Positions 23,632 through 32,156 of a DNA stretch of 44,603 nucleotides are shown here, one piece after another. This DNA is from Chloroflexota bacterium (GTDB lineage Bacteria > Chloroflexota > Anaerolineae > Anaerolineales > Anaerolineaceae). The stretch lies in contig JAKQJC010000003.1 of assembly GCA_029561345.1 (NCBI GenBank), positions 1 to 44,603 of the forward strand, read 5' to 3'. The translations under genes were made by a program, and so were the position numbers. Numbering within the stretch: position 1 is the first letter of the stretch; every line of letters starts with the position of its first letter. The notes beneath the pieces are model-generated. The model was given only the letters and a program-made list of their open reading frames with translations, searched no databases and was not told the DNA's origin.

Positions 23632-25515
23632 TCAGGGGAGGGTGGTGCTGACCAGGGGCAGGAAGATCCAATCGGCCTGAGTTTCGGGAATGAAGAGAGC
23701 GGTCACGCGGCGGTCAGCATAGAGGGTGAGGTTTTGCGAGGCGGCGCTGCTGGAAGGCAGGCCGGTGACTGCCAGCAGTTTATAGCCCGCGGCCGGAGTG
23801 AGGGTGAAATTAACCGCGGTGCCGGGGGTGAAATCGCTGCCGCAGTTGGGCGAGGAAGTGGTGATGGTGCCGCTGCCTGCCGGGATGACGGTGGTGATGA
23901 CATGGCTGCAGAGATTGGGCGGCGTGCCGGCGCGCATCAGGGTGCCGCGGCCGGTGCCCCACAGGATGCGGGCATTGGCGGTGTTGGGCAGGTCATAGGC
24001 CACAGCGCCGCTGTGGGTGGTGCCGATAACCACTTCGAGATCGGGGTCGGAATCGATGTTGGCAAGGGTGGGGGCGCCCAGGCTGCCGTTCCAATAGGTG
24101 CCGTTGCCGGGGTTGGGAAGGTTCACGGCATAAAGCGAATGGCCCAGGTAATCGAGGATGTGAAGCTGGCCAATGCTGTTGCTGGCTTTTTCACCCCACG
24201 AGGTGAAAATCACTTCGGCGTAGCCGTCGCCGTTGAGGTCAGCCACCACCGGCTCGCTGGCAAAGCGGATGCCGCTGCCGGGCACATCATAGGGCCAGGC
24301 GCCGTGCTGGACCTTATCCAGCCAGTAGGCGTGCAGGCGGCCGTCGTAGGATGGGAAAAGGATTTCGCGGTCGCCGTCGTTATCCAGATCCACCGGCACG
24401 GCATTCTGGACGTTGTTTTCGATGACGTCATAATCTTCAGAGAGGGGTGTGGAATTGGGTTCAGGGGTGGGCAGCACGGTCCAATTGAAACCACTGCCGC
24501 TCCAGCGAGAGCGGTCGAGGTTGAAAAGGAAAGGCATGATGTAAAGATCGCCAAGGGGGCCGTCTTCGATGCCGCAGTTATAAACATCACCCGGAACGAT
24601 GATTTCCTTGCTGCCGTTGCCGTCCAGATCGGCGACGGCCGGAGCGCTGTTGGCGAAATTGGGGCGGTGTTCCACACCGCAGTCGGCGTAACCGCGCAAG
24701 TCCACAGCGTGATCTACATGCACGCCCACCTGCGCCCACACCTTGCCTGTGCCGTACATGCTGTTAACAGGAAGCTGGCCGCCATCTTTGTTGAGGCCGG
24801 TGATGTAGTGCGTATCGGTGGGGGCGATGATTTCCATGCTGCCGTCATTGTTAAGATCAGCCAGGGTGACGTTTTCATTGTACATACCCCAGCCGTAACC
24901 GGCTTCGCCGTCGTGGCGGGCTGGCCAGCCTGGCCGCACGTTGCCGTTGGCATCATAAACGCTCACCTGCAGGGTGCTTCCGCCGCTGGCACGGCCGACG
25001 ATGATTTCGATGGAGCCGTTGCCGTCCACATCGCCCAGAGCCAGGGTGCGCACCTCGCCGCAATATGATGGGTTTGGGTTGTCACAAGAAAAGGGATTGC
25101 GCGTCCAGAGGGCGGTGCCGCTGGCATTGTAGACCGTCACCTGGTTGCCGCTGCGGCCGACGATGATTTCGAGATTGCCGTCGCCGGTGAGGTCGGCCAC
25201 GCCAATACCCGGCCAGATGCGGCTGCCCGAGTCGGCGCGCCATTCCTGCACGCCGGTGGAGCCGTTGATCACCGAGAGGTCGTAGCCGCCCCAGATGACT
25301 TCCACCTGGCCGTCTTTGTCAATATCCACAGCCGCCGGAGAGGCATACCAGCCCGTGTCGCACCAGAGGCCGTTGCAGCCGCCGTAAGCCCATTTGAGCA
25401 CCGGGGCGCTGATGGCTGCCTGCGGAACGGCGGCCTGTACAGGCGCAGGTTGGGGCAGCGGGCTGACGCCCAGGATGACTGCCAGCAGGGAAAGGATCAA
25501 TAAGCATTTTTTCAT
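23632..25515 (-). CDS. Secreted FG-GAP/VCBS repeat protein
   Basis: 627 residues with a clear signal peptide (MKKCLLILSLLAVILGVSPL, cleavage near AQAA-like VQAA). At least seven FG-GAP-like repeats follow, each with a calcium-type loop such as DIDKDGQVEVIWGG, DLTGDGNLEIIVGR, DVDGNGSIEIIVGR, DLNNDGSMEIIAP, DLDGNGSKEIIVP, DLDNDGDREILFP and DLNGDGYAEVIFT; these fold as a beta-propeller. The C-terminal 80 residues (ITTSSPNCGSDFTPGTAVNF...) resemble a divergent InlB B-repeat. It is probably exported to bind a polysaccharide or protein. AGGAG lies 7 bases before the start; the gene follows the GH13 glucosidase by 14 bases. Confidence 0.88.
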   Translation of the reverse strand: MKKCLLILSLLAVILGVSPLPQPAPVQAAVPQAAISAPVLKWAYGGCNGLWCDTGWYASPAAVDIDKDGQVEVIWGGYDLSVINGSTGVQEWRADSGSRIWPGIGVADLTGDGNLEIIVGRSGNQVTVYNASGTALWTRNPFSCDNPNPSYCGEVRTLALGDVDGNGSIEIIVGRASGGSTLQVSVYDANGNVRPGWPARHDGEAGYGWGMYNENVTLADLNNDGSMEIIAPTDTHYITGLNKDGGQLPVNSMYGTGKVWAQVGVHVDHAVDLRGYADCGVEHRPNFANSAPAVADLDGNGSKEIIVPGDVYNCGIEDGPLGDLYIMPFLFNLDRSRWSGSGFNWTVLPTPEPNSTPLSEDYDVIENNVQNAVPVDLDNDGDREILFPSYDGRLHAYWLDKVQHGAWPYDVPGSGIRFASEPVVADLNGDGYAEVIFTSWGEKASNSIGQLHILDYLGHSLYAVNLPNPGNGTYWNGSLGAPTLANIDSDPDLEVVIGTTHSGAVAYDLPNTANARILWGTGRGTLMRAGTPPNLCSHVITTVIPAGSGTITTSSPNCGSDFTPGTAVNFTLTPAAGYKLLAVTGLPSSSAASQNLTLYADRRVTALFIPETQADWIFLPLVSTTLP

Positions 25516-25529
25516 TTCATATCTCCTAA

Positions 25530-27119
25530 TTAAAGCGCCAGGATGACCCCTTCGTAGGGGCGCAGTTCCAGGTTTCGCCCGCGCACCTCGCGCCGGTCGA
25601 GATGTGTGGAAAGGACAATGCGGCCGGTCTGGGTGAGGGACAGGGAGGCTGGCTGGTCAGAGAAATTGAGCGCCACCAGGCAGGTTTCACTCTCTGAATC
25701 GCGGATGAAGGCGAAAACCGGCTCCGGCGTGTCCAGAGGGGCATAAGAGCCGCCGTGAAGCGCCGGGCTGGCGCGGCGCAACTGCAGCAGGCGGCGGTAA
25801 AGGGTGAGGATGGATTTAGGGTCAGCATCCAGCGCAGCCACATTCTGGGTGACATAACCGGCAGAAACCGGCAGCCAGGGTTCGACCGTGGAAAAACCGG
25901 CAAAGGGCGAGGCATCCCACTGCATGGGGGTGCGGCAGACATCGCGGCTGCGCTCGGCGCCCAGGGCCAGGCCCTGTGGGTCTTGAATGCGTTCGGGGGG
26001 GATGACGCCGTTTTCCATGCCCAGTTCGTCGCCCTGGTAAAGGGTGGGGGTGCCGCGCAGGGTGAGCAGCAGCATGGCGGCCAGGCGGGTGGCGGCAGGG
26101 CCAATGCGCGAGGCCAAACGCGGCTGGTCGTGGTTGCCCAGCACATAGTTGGGCCAGGCCCAGGCCGGCAGCAGGGCTTCCATTTCATCCACCGAGGCGC
26201 GAATGGTGCTGGCGGTGAAGGGCTGTTCCATCAGGCGGAAGTTGAAGGGCAGGTGCAGTTCATCGTTGTTCTGGCCGTAATAGCGCACCCAGCGTTTGGG
26301 CGGGAACCACAGTTCACCGATGGCCACCCGGCCGCCGGCTTCATCCATCAGCTGGCGGATGCCGCGCATGATCTCATGCACATCATCCTGATCCTCATTG
26401 TATAAATGAATCTGACGGCCAAAAATATCATTTTCAGGCAGGTTGGGGTTGGCCTGGGGGTTGAGGGGGTTGTCGCGCAGCTCTGCATCTTTGAGGATCA
26501 TGCCGATCACATCCATGCGGAAACCATCCACACCGCGCTGCAGCCAGAAACGCAGCACATCGAACATGGCCTGGTGCACCTGGGGATTGCGCCAGTTCAA
26601 ATCGGGCTGTTCCTTCAGAAACTGGTGCAGGTAAAACTGGCCGGTGGCGGGATGCCGGGTCCAGGCCGGGCCGCCAAAAACCGAGCCCCAGTTGTTGGGC
26701 AGGCTGCCGTCGGGGCGGGCATCGCGCCAGATGTACCAGTCGCGTTTGGGGTTGTCGCGGCTGGCGGCTGATTCCTGAAACCAGGGGTGCTGGTCGGAGG
26801 TGTGGTTGGGGACGTAATCCACGATGATGCGCAGGCCGCGCTGGTGAGCTTCGCTGACCAGGCGGTCAAAGGTGGCCAGGTCGCCAAAGAGAGGGTGCAC
26901 CCCGCAGTAATCGGCCACGTCATAACCGAAATCGGCCATGGGGGAGGGGTAAAAAGGGCTGATCCAGATGGCGTCTACGCCGAGGCCGGCGAGGTAATCG
27001 AGACGCTGGATGATGCCCTGCAGGTCGCCGATGCCGTCGTGATTGGAATCCTGAAAACTGCGCGGGTAAATCTGGTATACCACACCTTTTTGCCACCAGG
27101 GTTGGATTGAGTGCATCAT
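25530..27119 (-). CDS. GH13 alpha-glucosidase (oligo-1,6-glucosidase type)
   Basis: 529 residues without a signal peptide, so cytoplasmic. The GH13 motifs are complete: DYVPNHTS (101-108), GFRMDVIG with the nucleophile Asp203, AIGELWF with the acid/base Glu269 and GNHDQPR with Asp331. The QIYPRSFQDSNHDGIGDLQG start, with an Asp-rich calcium-type loop, marks the oligo-1,6-glucosidase/alpha-glucosidase/trehalose hydrolase group. It releases glucose from the non-reducing end of short alpha-glucans; exact linkage is not decided. AGGAG lies 5 bases before the ATG. It follows the TetR gene by 58 bases. Confidence 0.93.
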   Translation of the reverse strand: MMHSIQPWWQKGVVYQIYPRSFQDSNHDGIGDLQGIIQRLDYLAGLGVDAIWISPFYPSPMADFGYDVADYCGVHPLFGDLATFDRLVSEAHQRGLRIIVDYVPNHTSDQHPWFQESAASRDNPKRDWYIWRDARPDGSLPNNWGSVFGGPAWTRHPATGQFYLHQFLKEQPDLNWRNPQVHQAMFDVLRFWLQRGVDGFRMDVIGMILKDAELRDNPLNPQANPNLPENDIFGRQIHLYNEDQDDVHEIMRGIRQLMDEAGGRVAIGELWFPPKRWVRYYGQNNDELHLPFNFRLMEQPFTASTIRASVDEMEALLPAWAWPNYVLGNHDQPRLASRIGPAATRLAAMLLLTLRGTPTLYQGDELGMENGVIPPERIQDPQGLALGAERSRDVCRTPMQWDASPFAGFSTVEPWLPVSAGYVTQNVAALDADPKSILTLYRRLLQLRRASPALHGGSYAPLDTPEPVFAFIRDSESETCLVALNFSDQPASLSLTQTGRIVLSTHLDRREVRGRNLELRPYEGVILAL

Positions 27120-27177
27120 AATATCTCCTGAAAAAATGAAATGTGAATGAGGGCTGTAGAACCAGAGGAAAGAACCG

Positions 27178-27717
27178 CTAATCGGTCAATCCCATCAGGT
27201 TGCAAACGTTAACCAGGGTGAACTGCTGGAAAAATTCATCCATGCGTTCGGGGGGATAGGGCATTTTCAATTCCAGCCACCATCTGAGCAGGGTCAGCAG
27301 AGATGCGGCCGTAGCATAAGCCAGCATCAGCTTCTGGTGTAATTTCTCGATGAAACTCACATGGTCTTCGCGTGAGAGAACATCAAAGCCGGAACCCCAG
27401 ACCAGAGTTTTAAACAGATCATCGTGTTCCTGGATACGGCGGAAAAGCGAGGTGGTATCCATGCTCAGGGTGCGGGCTGTCTCGTTGAAGGACACCTGCT
27501 CAATCAGAAAATCGAGCGCGCGCTCAAAGCCCTGCGTCAGCAGGGCATCCTTGGTTTGAAAATGTCCATCAAAGGTGAACCGGCCCACATTGGCGCGGGC
27601 GATGATGTCATTGATGGAGATGGCGTCATCGTCCTTTTCCGCAAGGAGGGCAATCAGGGCATCCATCCATGTTTGGCGGGTGCGCTGTGAGCGCCGGTCG
27701 TGTTTGGAATCGTCCAT
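27178..27717 (-). CDS. TetR-family transcriptional regulator
   Basis: 179 residues from the ATG at 27717 with GAGG 5 bases upstream; the frame continues 56 codons up, but that part covers the operator. The N-terminal DNA-binding domain is RRSQRTRQTWMDALIALLAE with the helix-turn-helix in AISINDIIARANVGRFTFDGHFQTKDALL, where the usual Y-x-H-F reads FDGHF. The C-terminal domain (about 70-179) binds an unknown ligand. As the first gene of the operon and directly behind an 11-bp perfect inverted repeat, it most likely represses itself and the three genes after it. Confidence 0.9.
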   Translation of the reverse strand: MDDSKHDRRSQRTRQTWMDALIALLAEKDDDAISINDIIARANVGRFTFDGHFQTKDALLTQGFERALDFLIEQVSFNETARTLSMDTTSLFRRIQEHDDLFKTLVWGSGFDVLSREDHVSFIEKLHQKLMLAYATAASLLTLLRWWLELKMPYPPERMDEFFQQFTLVNVCNLMGLTD

Positions 27718-27742
27718 GGCATCCTCTTTTTGACACAAATGG

Positions 27743-27772
27743 GCATTTTTGTCTGGTAACGGACAAAAATGC
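27743..27772. promoter_or_regulatory. Probable TetR operator
   Basis: GCATTTTTGTC (27743-27753) and GACAAAAATGC (27762-27772) are a perfect 11-bp inverted repeat with an 8-base spacer, ending 26 bases before the TetR start. A related half, GACACAAATGGGC, overlaps it on the left. It also lies about 95 bases upstream of the divergent small membrane gene. Confidence 0.75.
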
Positions 27773-27866
27773 TGGTGTGTAGATTGTTTGCGGGCAGCCG
27801 GATACCAATAATGGATATACCAAATTATACCCCGTGCGGGGCTAATCTGATCCAATGGAGTTACAA

Positions 27867-28116
27867 ATGAACAAAAATGATCCACTGAAAACCGTCAGCA
27901 GGACTGGAATGGGGCTGGCAGGGGTGGCTTTTTTTGATCGGGGTGCTGCTGGTGGGGCTGCCGGATGGGGTTGAGATCATCAATTTGAGCGCATCCATCC
28001 TGATGGCGATTGCCTTTGTACCTTATGGGGTGAGGTTGATGGTGAAGCCGGGGCGCACTGAGAAATGCCCGCCGGGCGGCTGCCGGGTTTGTTCCAAATG
28101 TGCGCCGGGGGTATAA
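27867..28116 (+). pseudogene. Small membrane protein gene broken by a frameshift
   Basis: An ATG at 27867 with GGAG 6 bases upstream opens MNKNDPLKTVSRTGMGLAGV and then stops. In the next frame, from about 27915, the sequence reads EWGWQGWLFLIGVLLVGLPD and continues with a second hydrophobic helix (LSASILMAIAFVPYGVRLMV) and a Cys-rich end (CPPGGCRVCSKCAPG), to the TAA at 28116. A shift between about 27900 and 27920 would join them into one protein of roughly 80 residues with two helices. It is a real mutation, a sequencing error, or a start I cannot see in the second frame (TTG at 27934). Confidence 0.45.
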
Positions 28117-28117
28117 T
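28089..28117 (+). promoter_or_regulatory. Possible promoter of the cupin gene
   Basis: TTGTTC (28089-28094), 17 bases, TATAAT (28112-28117). A second TATAAT at 28146-28151 lacks a good -35. Confidence 0.4.
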
Positions 28118-28171
28118 GACATACATTCATTTTTCCGGATAGTTTTATAATGTCGAAAAAGAGAGGTGAAC

Positions 28172-28501
28172 ATGAAAATGCAAAACATCCCCTTTGAAGC
28201 AACCGATTGGTCAAAGGTGGCGGCCACCGAACACAAAGGCGAAACCGGCGTGGCGCTCTGGCGCACTCTGCAGTGCGACCAGATCCGCGTACGGATGGTG
28301 GAATACAGCGCGGGCTACCTGGCTGATCACTGGTGCTCAAAGGGACATATTCTGCTCTGTTTGGAAGGGGAACTGCACACCGAGCTGGCAGACGGCAGAA
28401 AATTCATCCTGACACCGGGGATGAGCTACCAGGTGGCGGATGATACGGCGCCCCACCGTTCCTATTCACCCAACGGCGTCAAAATCTTCATTGTGGATTA
28501 A
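28172..28501 (+). CDS. DHCW-motif cupin-fold protein
   Basis: 109 residues from the ATG at 28172, 5 bases after AGAGG. Small single-domain cupin: NIPFEATDWSKVAATEHKGE at the start, the core YLADHWCSKGHILLCLEGEL (the Asp-His...Cys...His stretch that names the family) and the second half LTPGMSYQVADDTAPHRSYS. The His and Cys residues probably bind a metal. No enzymatic role is established for the family. It stands 50 bases before an acetyltransferase remnant. Confidence 0.85.
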   Translation: MKMQNIPFEATDWSKVAATEHKGETGVALWRTLQCDQIRVRMVEYSAGYLADHWCSKGHILLCLEGELHTELADGRKFILTPGMSYQVADDTAPHRSYSPNGVKIFIVD

Positions 28502-28553
28502 CCAGTTCAGGAAGGTTATGCCAGCGGGTTATGGATGGAAAGAGAGAAAACCG

Positions 28554-28718
28554 TTGAACCTGCGAAAACTTGAAAATCAGGATTACCCGGCCATTGCGGC
28601 CATTCACAACAGCCTGAACATCGTCTGGCCGGCCTGGCCGCGCGACCCTGAGGCATGGAGAGAGGCAGACCGCAACCGCGACCCAAAATGCCGTTTTCAG
28701 CGCTGGGTGGCGGCTTGA
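28554..28718 (+). pseudogene. N-terminal fragment of a GNAT acetyltransferase
   Basis: From the TTG at 28554, 54 residues read NLRKLENQDYPAIAAIHNSL then PAWPRDPEAWREADRNRDPK and RFQRWVAA, the usual first third of a GNAT domain (a strand, the alpha1/alpha2 helices and the R-W-V-A start of strand 2). It ends at a TGA with no continuation in any frame: the next gene, a Nudix hydrolase, starts 4-11 bases on. It is a truncated remnant and cannot bind acetyl-CoA. Confidence 0.5.
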
Positions 28719-28728
28719 AGGAATGGGT

Positions 28729-29196
28729 ATGATGCTCGATTTTGTTTTTCAGATCTGGCGGCGCATGAGCGGTTTTTTCCAGTGGTGGTTTTTGTGGCTG
28801 GTCAACGCCAAATTTATGGTCAGCGTTTCGGGGGTGATTTTGGATGGCGCCGGGCGGGTTTTGCTGCAGCGGCACCGCCACTGGGTGCCGGATGTGTGGG
28901 GGCTGCCGGGGGGCATCCTCCATGCCGGTGAAAGCTTGGAAGACGGGCTGGCGCGGGAGGTGCGCGAAGAAACCGGACTGGAGATCGCAGATATTGTCCT
29001 GATTAAAGTAGTCAGCGGCTACCGCCTGCGCATGGAAGGTTATTTCAAGGCGCGGCTGGCTGGAACAGAAATGAAGATGAAGCTGCAAAAAGACGAGGTG
29101 CTTGAGGCGCGTTTTTTTGCGCCAGACTCCCTGCCGGAACAAATGCTGCCGTTGCAAAGGAAGATGGTTGGTTTGGCGTATGGTAAAGAAAGCTGA
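28729..29196 (+). CDS. Nudix hydrolase
   Basis: 155 residues from the ATG at 28729 (AAGGA six bases upstream; an ATG at 28723 and another at 28732 also fit). The Nudix box is complete: GGILHAGESLEDGLAREVREETGL fits G-x5-E-x7-REUxEExGU. Before it lies VSVSGVILDGAGRVLLQRHR, the usual first strand. The N-terminal 25 residues (FVFQIWRRMSGFFQWWFLWL) are strongly aromatic and hydrophobic and may be an amphipathic membrane anchor, unusual for the family. The substrate cannot be told; nucleoside diphosphate-linked compounds are typical. Confidence 0.9.
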   Translation: MMLDFVFQIWRRMSGFFQWWFLWLVNAKFMVSVSGVILDGAGRVLLQRHRHWVPDVWGLPGGILHAGESLEDGLAREVREETGLEIADIVLIKVVSGYRLRMEGYFKARLAGTEMKMKLQKDEVLEARFFAPDSLPEQMLPLQRKMVGLAYGKES

Positions 29197-29300
29197 GCAG
29201 TTGGATTCTGGCAGCCGGTTGTTTTTTAATCTGATCCTCATAAAGGCCAGGTTTGGATTAGAAGAACTTAAAAGGAATGCCATTTTGGGGATGGGGGGTG

Positions 29301-29329
29301 TTTACCAGCCCTTTTGAGAAGGGTATAAT
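29301..29329 (+). promoter_or_regulatory. Promoter of the glycosyltransferase gene
   Basis: TTTACC (29301-29306), 17 bases, TATAAT (29324-29329). The predicted transcript start near 29336 is about 9 bases before the GTG at 29345 and no ribosome binding site is visible. Confidence 0.55.
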
Positions 29330-29344
29330 ACAAAAAAATCATGG

Positions 29345-30832
29345 GTGACTGTATTTAATCAAATGATAACCTGGCAATCTCTTCTCAATTCTGTAGGCTG
29401 GATATATGCCATACTCAATGTGGCGCTGGCAGGCTTCAGCCTGCACATGCTCATTCTGCTCATTTTGTCGATCAAGCATCGCAATGACCGGATTCCCGAA
29501 ACAACCTGCAGGGATGAAGACCTGCCCACTGTGCTGGTTCAATTGCCAGTTTATAATGAGCGGTACGTGGTGGAACGCCTCATTGATGCAGCAGTGGCGA
29601 TTGATTATCCGGTGGATAAAATCATCATCCAGGTGCTGGATGATTCAACGGATGTGACCACCACCCTGGCGCAAAAACGGGTGGCTTTTCACGTCAACGC
29701 CGGCCGAAATGTGCAGTTCATTCACCGCACGGATCGCAAAGGCTACAAAGCCGGAGCGCTCTCTCAGGGATTGCAGGCGGCGCCGGGTGAATTTATGGCC
29801 ATATTTGACGCCGATTTTATCCCACCCAAAAACTTCCTGCGCGCCATTATCCCCATGTTTTTACAGGATCATAAGCTGGGTGTGGTTCAGTCGCGCTGGG
29901 AGCACCTTAACCTGGATCAAAACGCCATCACCCATGTGATCGGGCAGGCGCTGGATATTCACTTTGCCATTGACCAGATTGCCCGCAGCCGCAGCGGTTT
30001 GCTGATGAATTTCAACGGCAGCTGCTGTGTTCTGCGCCGGGCCTGCGTGGAAGATGCAGGCGGCTGGCAGGATGACACCCTGGTGGAAGATCTGGATCTG
30101 TCGTACCGGGTGCAGATGAAGGGTTGGCGCATCACGTACCGGCCGGATGTGACCGTGCCTGGCGAACTGCCCGCATCCATTATCAGTTTCAAGCAGCAGC
30201 AGTTCCGCTGGGCTAAAGGCACTGTTCAGGCGCTGCGCAAACTGGGCTGGCGGCTGCTGACCTCAAACCGGACCCTCCCGCAGAAACTGGAAGGCTTGTT
30301 TCACCTGACCAGCTACTTCACCAGTCCATTGATGATCATCACTTACCTGTTGAGCTTGCCGGTGGTGTATCTTTTTGGGCACCTGCCGTTTAATTCGGCT
30401 TTGCTGGGCGTGGCTGTGCTGATCCCGCCGATAGCGGCGGCCTGGAGCCAGGCGCGCCTGCGGACGAACTGGTGGCGATCTGTTCTTTTTTACCCTGTTC
30501 TTTTCCTGACCGGAATTGGCGTTTCATTGACCATCACTCAGGCCATCTGGGAAGCCATCATTGGCCATAAGAGCGAATTTGTGCGCACGCCCAAGTTTTC
30601 AAACGCCCACCCGCAAAGCAGCGTTTATGCGCTTTCGGTTGACCGGGCCACCTGGGTGGAACTGCTCATGGCGGCTTACGGCATTGGCACCAGCATTCTG
30701 GCGGTTGAACGCGCCCCAACCCTGGCGCCGTTTATCATGATTTATGCCTTTGCCTTTCTGCTGACCGCAGGCATGAGCCTGGCAAATGTGAGCCGTTCCG
30801 TACAAACCCGGCGATTGAACCAGGACGCCTGA
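29345..30832 (+). CDS. Membrane glycosyltransferase family 2 (cellulose synthase/mannan synthase-like)
   Basis: 495 residues from a GTG at 29345 (an ATG at 29363 is the alternative). One N-terminal helix (18-43), a GT-A catalytic domain and four to five C-terminal helices (310-400, 445-480). The processive GT2 residues are visible: LDDSTD (98-103), FDADF (154-158), VEDLD (247-251) and QQQFRW (284-289). This set marks the cellulose synthase/CslA glucomannan type, which polymerises a sugar from a nucleotide donor and threads the chain through the membrane. No bcsB/bcsC partner is near. Own promoter and terminator. Confidence 0.92.
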   Translation: MTVFNQMITWQSLLNSVGWIYAILNVALAGFSLHMLILLILSIKHRNDRIPETTCRDEDLPTVLVQLPVYNERYVVERLIDAAVAIDYPVDKIIIQVLDDSTDVTTTLAQKRVAFHVNAGRNVQFIHRTDRKGYKAGALSQGLQAAPGEFMAIFDADFIPPKNFLRAIIPMFLQDHKLGVVQSRWEHLNLDQNAITHVIGQALDIHFAIDQIARSRSGLLMNFNGSCCVLRRACVEDAGGWQDDTLVEDLDLSYRVQMKGWRITYRPDVTVPGELPASIISFKQQQFRWAKGTVQALRKLGWRLLTSNRTLPQKLEGLFHLTSYFTSPLMIITYLLSLPVVYLFGHLPFNSALLGVAVLIPPIAAAWSQARLRTNWWRSVLFYPVLFLTGIGVSLTITQAIWEAIIGHKSEFVRTPKFSNAHPQSSVYALSVDRATWVELLMAAYGIGTSILAVERAPTLAPFIMIYAFAFLLTAGMSLANVSRSVQTRRLNQDA

Positions 30833-30847
30833 TTTTGCCTTTTTTGA

Positions 30848-30880
30848 AAAAACAGCCAGCCGCAAGACTGGCTGTTTTTC
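30848..30880 (+). terminator. Terminator of the glycosyltransferase gene
   Basis: AAAAACAGCCAG (30848-30859) and CTGGCTGTTTTT (30868-30879), 12-bp perfect stem with 8-base loop and T-run. Confidence 0.88.
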
Positions 30881-30962
30881 TATCTGCCCACCGGCCTGGA
30901 TTGTGAGATAATAACAGGGTTTGAAATCAAGGAAAGCAGTTTACCCAAAGATGAGGTTGTTG

Positions 30963-31514
30963 ATGCGCCCTGTTTTGAACAAAGATCTTTCTGCGGTAGA
31001 TTTCACCCAATATTATTGGCTGAAAGAGGAACTGGTGAGCTTCTGCCGCCAGGCGGGATTATCCACGGCTGGGTCCAAGCAGGAATTGAGCGGACGAATC
31101 CAGCGCTTTCTGGAAGGCGGCCAGGCCGCAGCACCTCAGACGGCTTCAGCCGCGCCGCAGCGGGGCAGCATGCCCCGGCATTTCAACCGCCAATCCGTGA
31201 TTGGCGAAGGCTGGCGCTGCAGCCAGGCATTGCGCCAGTTTTTCCAGCAGGAGATTGGCAAGACCTTCCATTTTGACGGCGTGATGCGCGATTTTATTCA
31301 CCAGGGCGTTGGAAGAACGCTGGATGAGGCCATCACGGCGTGGAAAACAGCGCAAATGAACCCGGAAAAGAAGGAGATCGGGAGCCAGTTTGAATATAAC
31401 CGGCACATGCGGACCTATTTTCAGACTCACCCCGGCGCCACACCGCAGGAAGCCCGGCAGGCCTGGAAAAGCATCCGCGAAGCCCGCCGAGACGAAGGAG
31501 AATCTCATGAATGA
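30963..31514 (+). CDS. SAP-domain protein with DUF6434
   Basis: 183 residues from the ATG at 30963, 6 bases after GAGG. The N-terminal 50 residues (YYWLKEELVSFCRQAGLSTA, GSKQELSGRIQRFLEGG) form a SAP-type helix pair that can bind nucleic acid. After a Pro/Ala linker, GWRCSQALRQFFQQEIGKTF, then HFDGVMRDFIHQGVGRTLDE match the DUF6434 pattern. Similar two-domain proteins are known in Firmicutes without assigned function. It overlaps the next gene by 8 bases, so both are coupled. Confidence 0.78.
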   Translation: MRPVLNKDLSAVDFTQYYWLKEELVSFCRQAGLSTAGSKQELSGRIQRFLEGGQAAAPQTASAAPQRGSMPRHFNRQSVIGEGWRCSQALRQFFQQEIGKTFHFDGVMRDFIHQGVGRTLDEAITAWKTAQMNPEKKEIGSQFEYNRHMRTYFQTHPGATPQEARQAWKSIREARRDEGESHE

Positions 31515-32136
31515 TACCCCCACCCGTTTCAAGCTCGCTGACGGCGTGTGCGTCACCGATATTGCGGATATTGAAGAAGGCTACGCCCGCCAGCAGACAG
31601 ATGAAGGCTATACCGTGATTACCGTCAACATCAGCGCAGACCGGCTGGAAGAAATTTACCTGGGGCTGGTGAACCTGGTGACGGCCCCGGGTTTTGCCAT
31701 TGTGGAAATACCGGTGCCGCAGGATGTGGAAAAACGTTTACGTCAGGGTCCCGAGGACCCATACCATAAGGATGTTTTCTATCTGGACGGCATCACGCCA
31801 GAGATTTACCGGGGCATATTTATGCCAGCTGCGCCGCTGTTGATTCACGACGGCATGGTGACCTTTGGGTTTGGCTCTCACAAAGGGCATGACGAGGTTT
31901 TTGTCGGCCGTTATAAACTGACCACCATCTATGCGGATGAACCGGAAAAATATATCCATTTCCTGAAGGCGCAGGGATACCGGCGTTTTGAACCGTTAAA
32001 AACAGTTTTTGACACCTTCACCCCTTCAACACCCGGATCAACCAGGATGATCAAGGTGAGAGGCAAAACGATCTATGACATGGTTAAGGAATGGATGAGG
32101 CAGGGATTTTATTACGCGGAGAGACGCGAGGATTAG
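31507..32136 (+). CDS. Conserved protein of unknown function
   Basis: 209 residues from the ATG at 31507, with GGAG 6 bases upstream; the frame is open 39 codons further but inside the SAP gene. Alternating strands and helices suggest an alpha/beta fold: TRFKLADGVCVTDIADIEEG, VNISADRLEEIYLGLVNLV, then VGRYKLTTIYADEPEKYIHF near residue 140. The C-terminus is basic (STRMIKVRGKTIYDMVKEWM). No transmembrane segment. I recognise no motif; a cytosolic protein coupled to the SAP-domain gene. Confidence 0.72.
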   Translation: MNDTPTRFKLADGVCVTDIADIEEGYARQQTDEGYTVITVNISADRLEEIYLGLVNLVTAPGFAIVEIPVPQDVEKRLRQGPEDPYHKDVFYLDGITPEIYRGIFMPAAPLLIHDGMVTFGFGSHKGHDEVFVGRYKLTTIYADEPEKYIHFLKAQGYRRFEPLKTVFDTFTPSTPGSTRMIKVRGKTIYDMVKEWMRQGFYYAERRED

Positions 32137-32156
32137 CCGATTATTGGGGTGATTTT

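Noticed and set aside
23518..25068. 516-codon open frame on the plus strand
   Set aside because: It lies opposite the FG-GAP protein, is Gly/Ala/Val-rich without domain signals, and starts inside the nitroreductase region. The minus-strand gene has signal peptide and repeats.
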